64,000 bases of DNA, from contig AP026128.1 of assembly GCA_030295235.1 (NCBI GenBank), positions 1,302,001 through 1,366,000 of the forward strand. The letters run 5' to 3'. Positions 22,256-31,406 of the stretch are shown here, piece after piece. The translations under genes were made by a program, and so were the position numbers. Position 1 is the stretch's first letter, and every line of letters begins with the position of its first letter. This DNA comes from Fistulifera solaris. Its lineage: Eukaryota > Bacillariophyta > Bacillariophyceae > Naviculales > Stauroneidaceae. Under the pieces are notes generated by a model, which was not told the origin of the DNA, did no database searches, and saw only the letters and a program-made list of their open reading frames with translations.

Positions 22256-23509
22256 ATGAAAGAACCTTGTATCGAAATCACACGACAATTGAAAGGCCAT
22301 ACCGACGCGATCAACTGCTTGGATGTTCAATCTTCTTCGTCGACTGCTTTGTTGCTCTCAGGATCGGAGGACGGAACGGCCCGTATTTGGGACATTCGTT
22401 CTTCTCAATCATCTACAGCTACATCCCAAGCCTGTTGTACGGCACAAGGTCCTGTCACAGCCGTCGCTTGGGATACACACGATGACAAAGCATATTTCAT
22501 TGCCACTGAAACAGTGCTTTCTTGGTATGATTTGCGCATGCAACGGTCCATACAAATATTTGAAAGCATTGACGAAATTAATCAAATCATTGTAGCTTCT
22601 CCGTCTAGTAATCGACTTCCGCTTGAACAAAAACAGAAGAAACACCACAAAAAGAACAAAAAAGCTGCTGCTGTTGACTCGAAAATAATACCGACCATGG
22701 CGTGCGCGGATGACACGGGTCAAGTGAATATGTGGAGGCATCATCGCAACAGACGACCGGAAAACAGCATCACTGACGGATCGTGTACGAGTCTTTCGTT
22801 TCAACAGTGTCGAACGCTACAGCATAATGCCGATACGTTGGTTTTGTCCTGTGCGTTGGATGAACAGGACAAATATTTGGTCACCGGTACCTCGGATTGC
22901 TGTGTTCGCATATGGTCTTGGACGACGGGGCAACTCTTGTCCCAATCCAGTGTCACAGCAGTGCAACAAGAACAATCGCAATTGTGCAATCCACCGATGA
23001 TACATTCCTTGACATGGATGCCGTCTTTTCCTTGCTTTGTTGCCGGTTGTGGGGATGGGAGTTTGGCGATTGGCAATACCCAAGGTGTATGGCTGTCGCG
23101 TGTCGATATGGCGCACGGAGCCGCGATAGCTGCGTGTTGCCCATTTGCTGCCAAAGAATGGGGATGTTTGGCGTCAACGGGGAATGATGGACGCATCGTC
23201 TTATGGGATATGCAATCCTTATTGTGGTCTTTCAAGTCCAATGCTAGGAATGATGATCGAAAACCGTCTACGTCCTGTCGAGAATGGCTGTTTGGAAGTG
23301 ACCCAAACAGTTCTATCAAGCATGAACAAGAAATCTCGACGTTAAACGATGCGATGGAGTCGTGGAGTCTGCAACAAGAACCGCAAACACTCTTGGCGTG
23401 GGATCATGGAAAGAAACCCAATGATATGGTGCATGCTTCAGAGACGGCACTGCTGCTTGCGGATATATCGCCCGACATTACCATGTACACAATTCGACCG
23501 GGATCTTGA
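22256..23509 (+). CDS. WD40-repeat protein (WDR89-like)
   Basis: The ATG at 22256 gives 417 residues. WD40 repeats are recognisable from GH/WD pairs: GHTDAINCLDV...DGTARIWDIR near residue 20-50, a VTAVAWDT segment near 75, KYLVTGTSDCCVRIWSW near 210, then SLTWMPSFPCFVAGCGDGSL, and LASTGNDGRIVLWDM near 320. A basic insert at about 130-145 (KKHHKKNKKAA) resembles a nuclear or nucleolar signal. The overall order resembles WDR89, a little-studied conserved family; other WD40 families cannot be excluded. Long A runs in this gene (A5 and A6 near 22650-22665) are in frame, in contrast to the frame breaks at A4 runs elsewhere. Confidence 0.8.
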   Translation: MKEPCIEITRQLKGHTDAINCLDVQSSSSTALLLSGSEDGTARIWDIRSSQSSTATSQACCTAQGPVTAVAWDTHDDKAYFIATETVLSWYDLRMQRSIQIFESIDEINQIIVASPSSNRLPLEQKQKKHHKKNKKAAAVDSKIIPTMACADDTGQVNMWRHHRNRRPENSITDGSCTSLSFQQCRTLQHNADTLVLSCALDEQDKYLVTGTSDCCVRIWSWTTGQLLSQSSVTAVQQEQSQLCNPPMIHSLTWMPSFPCFVAGCGDGSLAIGNTQGVWLSRVDMAHGAAIAACCPFAAKEWGCLASTGNDGRIVLWDMQSLLWSFKSNARNDDRKPSTSCREWLFGSDPNSSIKHEQEISTLNDAMESWSLQQEPQTLLAWDHGKKPNDMVHASETALLLADISPDITMYTIRPGS

Positions 23510-23571
23510 ACTATGAATGAATAGACTTGTGAAGGGAAATAAAGGGCTATGCTAGAAAAAGTATTGTATTT

Positions 23572-24005
23572 TTAGATAGTCGTTCGTCCTATTCCGTCAC
23601 CTCCCGAAACAACTACATCGGCAGCTTCCTCCTTGACAACCTTCACTTTCTTCTTTTCGGCTTTTCCTGTTTGACAGGCGATGCCGGTAAACCCGCTCGC
23701 ATCCTTCGCTTTCGTTCTTGTACTTGTCGACACAATTCTTCCGCTCGTTCGTACGATAAGACACCGTAGTTGACACACCATTCTTGAGCCATGAACGAAT
23801 CGGGTCGTTGCTGTAAGAGTGTTTCATAAAAAACGCGATCACCGAATCCTGCGGAATAGAACAGAAGAGAAGAAAAACAAGCATCAGCGATGAAGCAATT
23901 TAGAGCTCATTGCCAAATATTTTTTTGTCGCTTTGACTTTAACATACCCGGAGTCGGTGTAGGAAATTTCTGTCCCGGTTTCAAATCCGTTCCGTTGTCT
24001 GTCAT
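23572..24005 (-). CDS. Small conserved protein of unknown function (two exons, one frame break)
   Basis: Exon 1 is 23948-24005 (MTDNGTDLKPGQKFPTPTPG) and exon 2 is 23572-23848; the 99-base intron has GTATGT and CCGCAG borders. Joining gives TPTPGFGDRVFYETLLQQ and then MAQEWCVNYGVLSYERAEEL, a compact helical region, followed by a Lys-rich and acidic tail. The frame breaks in the tail at the A4 run on the coding strand (23662-23665); the joined 335 bases are one short of a multiple of three. The helical part looks conserved in style but the family is not named here. It is divergent from the zinc-finger gene at 24709. Confidence 0.6.
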
Positions 24006-24708
24006 TCTGAGTGAAGGTCAATTGAGTTAAAGGAGAATTAATTTATACCAGGTAATGGAGAACGGACGAAGTTTGCTCTCGTGTGGTTTTTTTTTGTCCT
24101 GTGTCGTCCGCCATGGTCGCTCTCACACGACACGCACGACGTCCGTCGTGTTTTCATGAAGCGGCTCGAGCGACGATGGCGATAGAATAATCTTATTGTA
24201 CTTTTACTATGAAACAAAATGTAGGTTGTGGGTTCCACGACTGGATTTCAGCCATGAGGCAGTCTTTGATTTTCGTGTTTAAGCCGATGTTCCGTCTCTC
24301 TCTTCGTGAAAAAGATGAATTGAATGATCTAACATTCACAGATGATAAATTATTTATCTGCAATCAGAAAAGTATTCGTAATAGACTCCGATCTTTATTA
24401 TTTACGTCAACACGTCTTCCCGACCTATCCTATATATTTCTACTATAGACCAAAGTGTTGATTTGCGGAGTATTTTCTCGACTGACATTCAGTCAAAAGA
24501 CTAAGGGCATATAAGGCTAAGGTTAACGTAGAGATAAGAAAAGAGGACGGTCGTACAGACGTGAGAGGGCGTTTTCTTCCATCCGTCTTTATTATTCATT
24601 CGTCGCCTACAAAAAGCATCACATGCAATCGAACGAACAAACCTTTGTTTAGTTTCATTATCTCTTTCTCTATTCTCCTTTTACGACAAACTTATACTCT
24701 ACACGAGA
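24006..24708. promoter_or_regulatory. Bidirectional upstream region
   Basis: This lies between two divergent starts. A TACCAGGTA word lies near 24046, about 40 bases upstream of the minus-strand gene. No gene is supported within it. Confidence 0.35.
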
Positions 24709-25069
24709 ATGGGAGGATTAACCGCCAAAAAGAAAGGAATCCGTTCAAAAAGAAACAATACAAACGCAAAGTATGGTTGTGTCATCGTGATAAAGATGTC
24801 GATCAAATTCAAGACGAGATAGAAAAGGGAATGCACAGTGAAAAACCAACATTTGATGACGAATTGCCGGGAGGAGGACAGTTCTATTGTGTCGAGACAG
24901 GAAAGCATTTCATCAACAGCGAAGCCTTGGAGAAACACAAAAGACCAAATTCTTTAAACGAAGACTGAAGCAACTGCAAGAAGAGAAATATACGCAACAA
25001 ACGGCGGAATGGGCCGGTGGTATGACGAAAGAAGTATTGCCCCCGGCGCATCCGGACTTACAGAAATAA
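24709..25069 (+). CDS. ZNF593/Bud20-like ribosome-biogenesis protein with degenerate zinc finger (two frame breaks)
   Basis: The ATG at 24709 begins MGGLTAKK. After a frame break at the A5 run 24727-24731 the protein continues with a basic region, CHRDKDVDQIQDEIEKG, then DELPGGGQFYC, HFINSEALEKH and, after a second break at the A4 run 24939-24942, FKRRLKQLQEEKYTQQTAEW and AGGM. This order matches human ZNF593 and yeast Bud20 (DLDQI, DLPGGG, C2H2 finger, RRLKQL, YTQEEAE.AAGM), shuttling factors of 60S ribosome export. The length, 361 bases, is two short of a multiple of three. Where family members have CxxC and a second His, this protein has CVET and Phe, so two of four zinc ligands appear replaced. 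Confidence 0.75.
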
Positions 25070-25699
25070 GATTTTAGAAAGGATATGTGTCTTGTCATCG
25101 TGGCAGGATGTGTTTCATAGGAAAATAGGGTGTGTGTGGGCTTGCTATAGAGAGTCATCGTTTTTGTAATCAGTGAAAGAGTGGTTGATTCATTTTAGCA
25201 ACAGTTATAAGGATCCAGACGACGTTTGATGTAGGTCGACTGCAATTCTTTGATTGACGACTCTAGAAAGCTCATTCCAACTTACCAACTAGCGAAATTT
25301 GCTTCATGATTAAATTCCTATTTATATCAAGTACCAGTAGTAATAAAATTCAAATTCTTTTGACAATAGTAAAGTTTGAAATGCACCACCTCTCTCCTTT
25401 GAACTTGTCAGCATCAAAAATCCGTTCTTTGTTTTCATTTGCCCAGCTTTTCTGTAAACTTAACTACCCACGTGAAATATCACATGCCCACATTTTCGGG
25501 ACACGTGAAAAACCTCCTGCCAACAATGTCGGGACACGTGAAAAAAATCAAAAAAGCACATTCCCACACTTTCTGGCAACGTGAAAATTACACACACCCA
25601 GCAATAAATCACCGCACATAAACATTTTTTCAGCAGGTTCTTCGAGTGCCTCGTCAAAGGAGAAGAGGACAAGTATAGTTTTAGTACAATCCTGCAAAC
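25070..25699. promoter_or_regulatory. Region upstream of aconitase X, containing an array of CCCACATTTTC repeats
   Basis: No gene is seen. The repeat array at 25440-25610 ends about 90 bases before the aconitase X ATG. A regulatory role is inferred from position only. Confidence 0.4.
25440..25610 (+). repeat. Tandem array A2 (about five diverged units)
   Basis: Units start near 25445, 25490, 25523, 25566 and 25600. They contain CCCACATTTTCGGGACACGT, CCAACAATGTCGGGACACGT and CCCACACTTTCTGGCAACGT, each followed by GAAAA. Unit spacing is 33-34 in two steps and 43-45 in the others. The core and the direction match array A1, and the array points toward the aconitase X gene. Confidence 0.75.
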
Positions 25700-27846
25700 A
25701 TGAAGTCACCTTCTTCATTACTCTCGCTGCGGAGTCAAGTTTTGGTGCCCTGTAATACCTTAAATGCTGCCTCTTCGTCCTCATCAACAGCAGCAGCACC
25801 GCTTCTCGTTAGTGACGTTGGGTTGTCCTTTTGGGGCGGAATTGACCCGATGACATCGCAAATTGTCGATACACAACATCCCCTGCACGGACAGTACGTA
25901 CACGACAAAATATTGTGCATTCCGTCGGGACGAGGTTCTTGCACGGCATCACAAGTCTTGTTGCAACTCATTTTGAATCACAAAGCACCCAAAGCTATTG
26001 TTTTGCGTCAGAATGATCCTCTGGTGGCAGTCGGGGCGCTCGTCGCACAACATGTGTTTCAAACGGATGACGATTATTTGCAAATTCCTACAATTGTCAA
26101 CATTGGTGTCGACGGATTTGCGCAGTTGTTGAAGTGTGAAGGCAACGTATTCGGACAAATTGATTCGCGTGGAAGAACGACAGCGCTGCTGGTGGCGTCG
26201 GATTCTGATTTGCTCGCAAGCGATAGTATGAACGATCGTACTTGGACGATAAATGAGCAATCGGTGACTGATGACCAAGCCGAACCAAATTGGACAGATT
26301 ATGAACAAGAAAGATGGAATCAAGCAAAAACGGGAGCGGAACGGCTGGCGCTGCAAATCATGTATCAGTATGCTCGGATTGCTATGATGGACGATTCATC
26401 ATCCATTTTAGATTCGGAGGGACCATCGTATGTCTCTGTATCGCGTGCTCACATTGTACGTAAATTGAACCTTATCACTTGCTGCTATGAGTTGTCGTTT
26501 TATGGAATACCGACGGCTAATTTACTTACTCATCTCTGAACATTCGTGTTCCTTGCCATCTAGGACGCATGTACCTACATCGGATCGGGCAGTCTCGCTT
26601 TGGTAAAACGGTTCGTCGAAAAAGGTGGTCAAGTTCGAATACCTACAACGTTGAATGCGGTCTCGACTGATCGAAGACAGTGGCAACAATTGGGCGTCCC
26701 TTCTCAATATGCACACAATGCCAATGCCTTGGGCGATGCCTACCTGCAATTGAATTGTCAACCAACATTCACGTGTGCACCTTATCTTTTGCTGTCGCCG
26801 TCCTCGGAACCGGCCACATATGAAGCGGAAGACTGGGTTTGGGGAGAATCCAATGCCGTCGTATATGCCAACTCGGTTCTTGGAGCGCGAACGAACAAGA
26901 CAGCTGATTATCTCGATTTGTGCGGGGCACTAACTGGGATTGTTCCGAGAACTGGAATGCATTGTCCCGAACAGCGTGTACCGATGGTGATACTCGATGC
27001 CACAGCATTGATTGAGCAATCGTACATGGATCGCTGGGAGTCATCTTTATTCTTTGCCCTGTTGGGACATGCATGCGGGACGTTGAGCGATGGAGCTGTG
27101 CCTTTGTTGGTAGGCTTGGAGCAGTAGCTGATCAAATCACTCGCGATGATTTGAAAACCTTTTGCGCTGCCTTCGGAACAACCGGCTCATCTCCATTGGT
27201 TCATATTGCTGGCGTCACAGCGGAAGCAAAAGATCTCGAGCGAGTTGTACAGCCGTGGAAAGAATCAATTCTGGAGAAGGGAGGAAATCCAATTGTCGAA
27301 GTGACTGCTCACTTTATGGAGAAAACATACATTTCACTGAATTCAAGTGATACGAATGGGCAGAAAGTGGACCTGATTGCATTGGGGAACCCCCATTTGT
27401 CGGTATCGGAATGCCAAACTTTAGTTGATTTGATTACGAAGACGGATCAAAATGAAGAAAGAAGTTCTCAAGTCCGCATTATGGCATGTATCTCACGTGC
27501 CGTTCAAGCTCAGGCTGCAGAAAAAGGTTTGATCGAACCCTTGCAGAACTTCGGAATCGAATTTATTAATGATACTTGCTGGTGTATGCTTTTGGATCCT
27601 CCTGTGATACCAGCTGCCCCAGAAGCTACTATATTGACGAACAGCGGAAAATATGCACATTACGGACCCGGTCTCACGCAGCGCAAGTACAAAATTGGAA
27701 GTACAGCAGATTGCATTAGCGCGGCCCAGACCGGCGTATTTCGTCCCTCTCTTCGTGAATTTCATACAAATGCGCAACAGCAACTTCGTCGACCGCAAAG
27801 AGTCCTTTTGCTTGCTTTCCGCTTTGTGTCTCGTTCATTGCGTTGA
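25700..27846 (+). CDS. Aconitase X, fused small and large domains (two exons, one frame break)
   Basis: Exon 1 is 25700-26455 and exon 2 26564-27846; the 108-base intron has GTACGT and ATCTAG borders. The first 240 residues hold the small DUF126 swivel domain (SFWGGIDPMTSQIVD, then IPSGRGSCTASQVL, then APKAIVLRQNDPLVAVGAL). Exon 2 starts the large DUF521 domain with DACTYIGSGSLALV and continues through LGDAYLQLNCQPTFTCAPYLL, ESNAVVYANSVLGARTN and ILTNSGKYAHYGPG near the end. The frame breaks once near 27118-27122, and the joined length is one base short of a multiple of three. Known aconitase X enzymes dehydrate hydroxyproline isomers or phosphomevalonate; which applies here cannot be told. 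Bacteria often encode the domains separately. Confidence 0.85.
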
Positions 27847-28448
27847 TCTCAAGAAGCGGGTAAGGCACCACCGCAGTGTATGGGTGATCAAAGTGATATT
27901 TATTATACATGCCATGGCTATGACACCGTTGCATGTTCGTGGATTATAATCAAAGCGCCGTCAGATTCGACGGGCAAATTGACAACAAAGTGAGTTTCGC
28001 CTTCCGACAGGTCGAAATTCTTTTTATTCGAAGTCTGGTTACTGCTTAGCCACATCTCCGCTACCAATTCATCCAATGTCAACAATGATGTTGACAAAGG
28101 AAAGTGTGCAAGATAGACTATTACGATTTGAACTGATACATCACTGTTGCTTCTTATCGCCCTTCGCATCACTAAGCAGTATCTGGAACCAATCAGCATC
28201 GTTTTTTTCGACGTGGAGCTGAGCTCACCAGCGCACCGTTCACCAGCTGCTGCTTTATTTGCTGGTCAATAGTTCATCGGTTGAGGCATCTTCTCAATCT
28301 TGAAATCTTGTCGACCCGTCGCACTTTGCATGACGACGAATGCTTTAACAACCATAGCTTGTCATAGTCGAATGAACTTTGCCGTGCCTCGTTTCATTAC
28401 TTGTAATAAGCCATTTTTGCATTGACCGGAATTATGTTTATTCGTGAG
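27847..28448. other. Intergenic region
   Basis: Nothing is recognised between aconitase X and the convergent sulfurtransferase gene. Confidence 0.5.
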
Positions 28449-28590
28449 AAATTCTACCGTTCGCGCCATTAGTCACTTAAAGACAGAGGCTTTACTTTGG
28501 GAAGATCAGGATATGCTTTAAATTCTACCGTTCGCGCCATTAGTCACTTAAAGACAGAGGCTTTACTTTGGGAAGATCAGGATATGCTTT
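28449..28590. repeat. 71-bp direct tandem duplication over the sulfurtransferase 3' end
   Basis: The block starting AAATTCTACCGTTCGCGCC at 28449-28519 is repeated without visible change at 28520-28590. The second copy contains the stop and last codons of the sulfurtransferase gene; the first lies in its 3' flank. The apparent identity suggests a recent event or an assembly slip. Confidence 0.9.
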
Positions 28591-29496
28591 CCACTCTTGC
28601 CAGCTTCCATCGTAAACAGACATTGCCTCACGTCTCCCGCATTCGTACAAAGCGAGATAAATGGTACAGGCTGAAACGCCACTGCCACAAGTACAAATGA
28701 TTTCTTGCGACTCGTCAAGGGGATCCACGCCAATCTCTTGAAAACGATTCTTCAAATTTTCTTTCAACTTCACCGTATCACTTATGCTACTGTATGGCAA
28801 ATGTATAGCACCGGGCATATGCCCATCTTTCTCAAAGCTAGAACCTCGAGCATCCAATATAACAGTGTCTTGCCGACCGACAACGCGCTCCATCATATCG
28901 AGATCAACCACTTGTTGAGCCCGTTCCTGTAATAGGGAAGGTTGCTGTTTCACTTTGAGTTCATCCCGACGAACGGTCGTAACGGGATGCGTTTCTACAA
29001 CTCCTCCGCCTTGCATCCACTCGTTTAAACCAGCCTCGAGAATCGATACTTGCGTATGACCCAATGAGCGAAATGTAAACCAGACGCGCGGCAAAAACCA
29101 CGACCCTTTCTGTCCGTATAAAATCACATGGTCTAAAGTAGGGCGAATCTGGTGGTGTTCCATCCAGGCCTCTAATAGAGCACCAGATGGTAGCATGTGC
29201 GACAGTGACGACGCATTGTCACAAATGTCATCGATATCAAAATATACGCCGCCAGGAATTCGCGGACCTTCCTCAAACGACTTTCGCGGATCTAAATCTC
29301 CTTTGTGATACCAAGTTGCATCTACGAATCGCGCAGCTCCTTGTTTCTGGATTGCCTCTTCCAAAGACATCCGAGCAGGGACGTTCGCGTGTAGTAACAA
29401 TGACTGTATCTGAGTCTGCCTTCTCGCCGGGGAAAGAAATGCCACCGGTAAACTAAAGAATGACTGTAGGACGATACACAAAAGTGATTTCTTCAT
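28540..29496 (-). CDS. 3-mercaptopyruvate sulfurtransferase-like (two-domain rhodanese), secretory or plastid-targeted
   Basis: The ATG at 29496 gives a signal peptide ending PVAF, a diatom plastid-type motif; a Met nine codons upstream is possible. The N-terminal inactive rhodanese domain has VDATWYHKGDLDPRKSF and ARFVDATW. The C-terminal domain has VILDARGSSFEKDGHMPGAIHLPY and the catalytic loop CGSGVSA, which matches mercaptopyruvate sulfurtransferases (CGSGVTA) better than thiosulfate sulfurtransferases (CRKGVTA). The enzyme moves sulfane sulfur from mercaptopyruvate to thiol acceptors. Length (about 318 residues) is usual for the family. Its 3' end lies in a 71-bp tandem duplication. Confidence 0.85.
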   Translation of the reverse strand: MKKSLLCIVLQSFFSLPVAFLSPARRQTQIQSLLLHANVPARMSLEEAIQKQGAARFVDATWYHKGDLDPRKSFEEGPRIPGGVYFDIDDICDNASSLSHMLPSGALLEAWMEHHQIRPTLDHVILYGQKGSWFLPRVWFTFRSLGHTQVSILEAGLNEWMQGGGVVETHPVTTVRRDELKVKQQPSLLQERAQQVVDLDMMERVVGRQDTVILDARGSSFEKDGHMPGAIHLPYSSISDTVKLKENLKNRFQEIGVDPLDESQEIICTCGSGVSACTIYLALYECGRREAMSVYDGSWQEWKAYPDLPKVKPLSLSD

Positions 29497-29541
29497 TATA
29501 TCATAGCAACCAAACAACAGCATTCACAACACAAACTATTA

Positions 29542-29759
29542 CTCCCTCTGTTCGGAAAAAAAAAAAGAGGTAGGACATTTTTGGGTACTGATTTATTTTT
29601 CTCAAAATTCAATGCAATGCTAACAAATTTAGGGTTGTTAAAAAGCTTAAAATGAGTAGTTTCTATCTATATATTTATATTATTTTGAAATTGATTTTAA
29701 AAAGGCGAAAATCGAGTACCAAAAAATGTCCTACCTCTTTTTTTTCTGAACGGAGGGAG
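29542..29759. mobile_element. Stowaway-like MITE with TA target duplication
   Basis: The element is about 218 bases with terminal inverted repeats of about 45 bases. It starts CTCCCTCTGTTCGG and ends CTGAACGGAGGGAG; inner parts GAGGTAGGACATTTTT and AAAAAATGTCCTACCTC also pair. TA lies on both sides (29540-29541 and 29760-29761). The CTCCCTCCGTTC-type ends and TA target match Stowaway MITEs of the Tc1/mariner group. It has no coding capacity. The A and T runs in the arms differ slightly in length. Confidence 0.9.
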
Positions 29760-29817
29760 TAGTTGACAAGCTACGTAGTAGTTGATTGTTGTCGGCTATT
29801 ATGAGCCAACTCCCGGT

Positions 29818-29900
29818 GACCCCTTCGCCGATAAATTTCCCTACGATATCTACGTGAATACAACGTAGACATTCAAGGCATTGTATCTGTCAGGCTTTAT
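29818..29900 (-). repeat. Dispersed CTACGTGA-palindrome repeat, copy 5 (inverted)
   Basis: On the minus strand it reads TTGAATGTCTACGTTG, ATTCACGTAGATATCGTAG, GGAAATTTATCGGCGAAGG, the same order as copies 1 and 4. Confidence 0.7.
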
Positions 29901-30470
29901 GTGTAAAATGCCATTTTGATACTCCAGGGGTATCAATAACTTCTAATTGCATGAAATATCCATGTCGGCGAAAGCGGTGATATCACTGGTGCACCATAGA
30001 CTTGAAGAAAGATAGTATCGCAACTGCGCGATATCCGGGTAAAAAGGGTAATCACGTAGACATGCGACACTATGCTGAATTTAAGTGTTCCACTGATTTA
30101 GCTCAACTACTGTCAACTCCCATCTATAAAAAGGATGCATTCTTTTTAATAAAAATAAATGACATTGAGGATCGCACCCGTTATTGCAATTGACGTCAAG
30201 GATTGACGAGGAGGTCCTGGTAAGATGCTTAGGTCTACTTGTACTATCATGTAGATTGTAGATTACTTTTTGAATACCGCACTATGTACGACTCAAAATT
30301 TGCAGTCCCGGATATTATCTACAAACTACAAACTTTAAGGCTACAGAAGATAGCAGTGGAGACGGGAGCTGCCCTCGGTTTACTCCCACGCTAATGGTTG
30401 CATCACTGTCGTTTCTCTTACGAAACGGCGTAAGAATTCCTTCGATTGCTTTGTGAACTCTGCCGCATAT

Positions 30471-31406
30471 CTACGATTCCATCAGACTGGGGCCCTTTAC
30501 TCGTTCACTTCTTCGCCGTGACACACCAGATAAAAGGCTTTGTGATTCAGAGTACTTCATATGATTTCCGGCTGTGCCTCCATACCCCGGTGACGACATC
30601 GACGTGTTGATTTGCTCCGCAAGTTCTTCTTCTTCCTCGTCGTCCTCGTCCTCAACTGTAGTCACACGAGGACCGAAACGTAGTAATACCATCAAAAGCG
30701 CTACCGTAAAAGAAGCAGCGTGATATAGCCCTCCACCACAAGCGATACCCACGGCTGCACTCATCCATATCGACGCGGCCGTCGTCAAACCATGAACAAT
30801 CGGCTGCCCTCCACTTCCTTCACGCAGCGGTTCTTTGAAAATCATACCAGCTCCCAAAAACCCGACTCCTGACGGAATAGCCGCACTCACACGACTGGAA
30901 TCCCATCCTTGTGGTCCATCGCGAAACGCTAATGTCGAGCCGCAAGTGAATAAACAAGAAGCGAGCGACACCAAAGCCATGGTCCGGATACCGGCAGGAC
31001 GATCGGCTTGACGACGTTCCCAGCCAATGGCACCGCCGAGTATACAAGACACTAACAGTCGTCGTGCATAGAAGATTTCTTCGCGGGTAAAATAGAGTAA
31101 TTTGGGACTACGGAAGATACTGACACAAGGATCGTATCGATAATCCGGATTGGGATATTCTTTCGATTCTCCTTGCCAATTGCAATTGATTTCCATGAAT
31201 GGTTCAAATACAGCCAAAAAGAAGACAGTAGCACAATAGAAAACCGCGGCTGCGCAAGAAAATGACGCGGTGTCATTGGTGAATGTTGAGCAAAAGCACA
31301 AACAATTTTCTTCACAGATCTTACCCGCATAAAACAGCGCTTTGCTGTAAGTTAGCTCTGTAAAGTATGCATGTCGTCGGTTCATATTTCTGGGGCTGTC
31401 AGTCAT
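30471..31406 (-). CDS. MgtC/SapB family membrane protein
   Basis: The ATG at 31406 gives 311 residues. The family's conserved core is clear: LGGAIGWERRQADRPAGIRTMALV near residue 130-155, SGVGFLGAGMIF near 200, and HGLTTAASIWMSAAVGIACG near 225, each within predicted membrane helices. An extra N-terminal hydrophobic segment precedes it, and the C-terminal tail is hydrophilic with an acidic run (EDEDDEEEEE) and basic end. Bacterial relatives relate to magnesium homeostasis and membrane ATPase control; the eukaryotic role and location are unknown. A gene like this may be of bacterial origin, but its composition does not stand out from its neighbours. Confidence 0.85.
   Translation of the reverse strand: MTDSPRNMNRRHAYFTELTYSKALFYAGKICEENCLCFCSTFTNDTASFSCAAAVFYCATVFFLAVFEPFMEINCNWQGESKEYPNPDYRYDPCVSIFRSPKLLYFTREEIFYARRLLVSCILGGAIGWERRQADRPAGIRTMALVSLASCLFTCGSTLAFRDGPQGWDSSRVSAAIPSGVGFLGAGMIFKEPLREGSGGQPIVHGLTTAASIWMSAAVGIACGGGLYHAASFTVALLMVLLRFGPRVTTVEDEDDEEEEELAEQINTSMSSPGYGGTAGNHMKYSESQSLLSGVSRRRSERVKGPSLMES

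Larger units (their letters stand above)
29497..30470. other. Intergenic region with a MITE and a palindromic repeat
   Basis: The first part holds a Stowaway-like element (29542-29759) and copy 5 of the CTACGTGA-palindrome repeat (29818-29900). The rest (29900-30470) shows no supported gene; a short open frame near 30002-30193 was examined and not called. Confidence 0.6.

Noticed and set aside
30002-30193. A 63-codon frame with HVDMRHYAEF resembling the end of a Copia-type polyprotein
   Set aside because: Only a few residues match, there is no further domain and no terminal repeat nearby, so no element is called.
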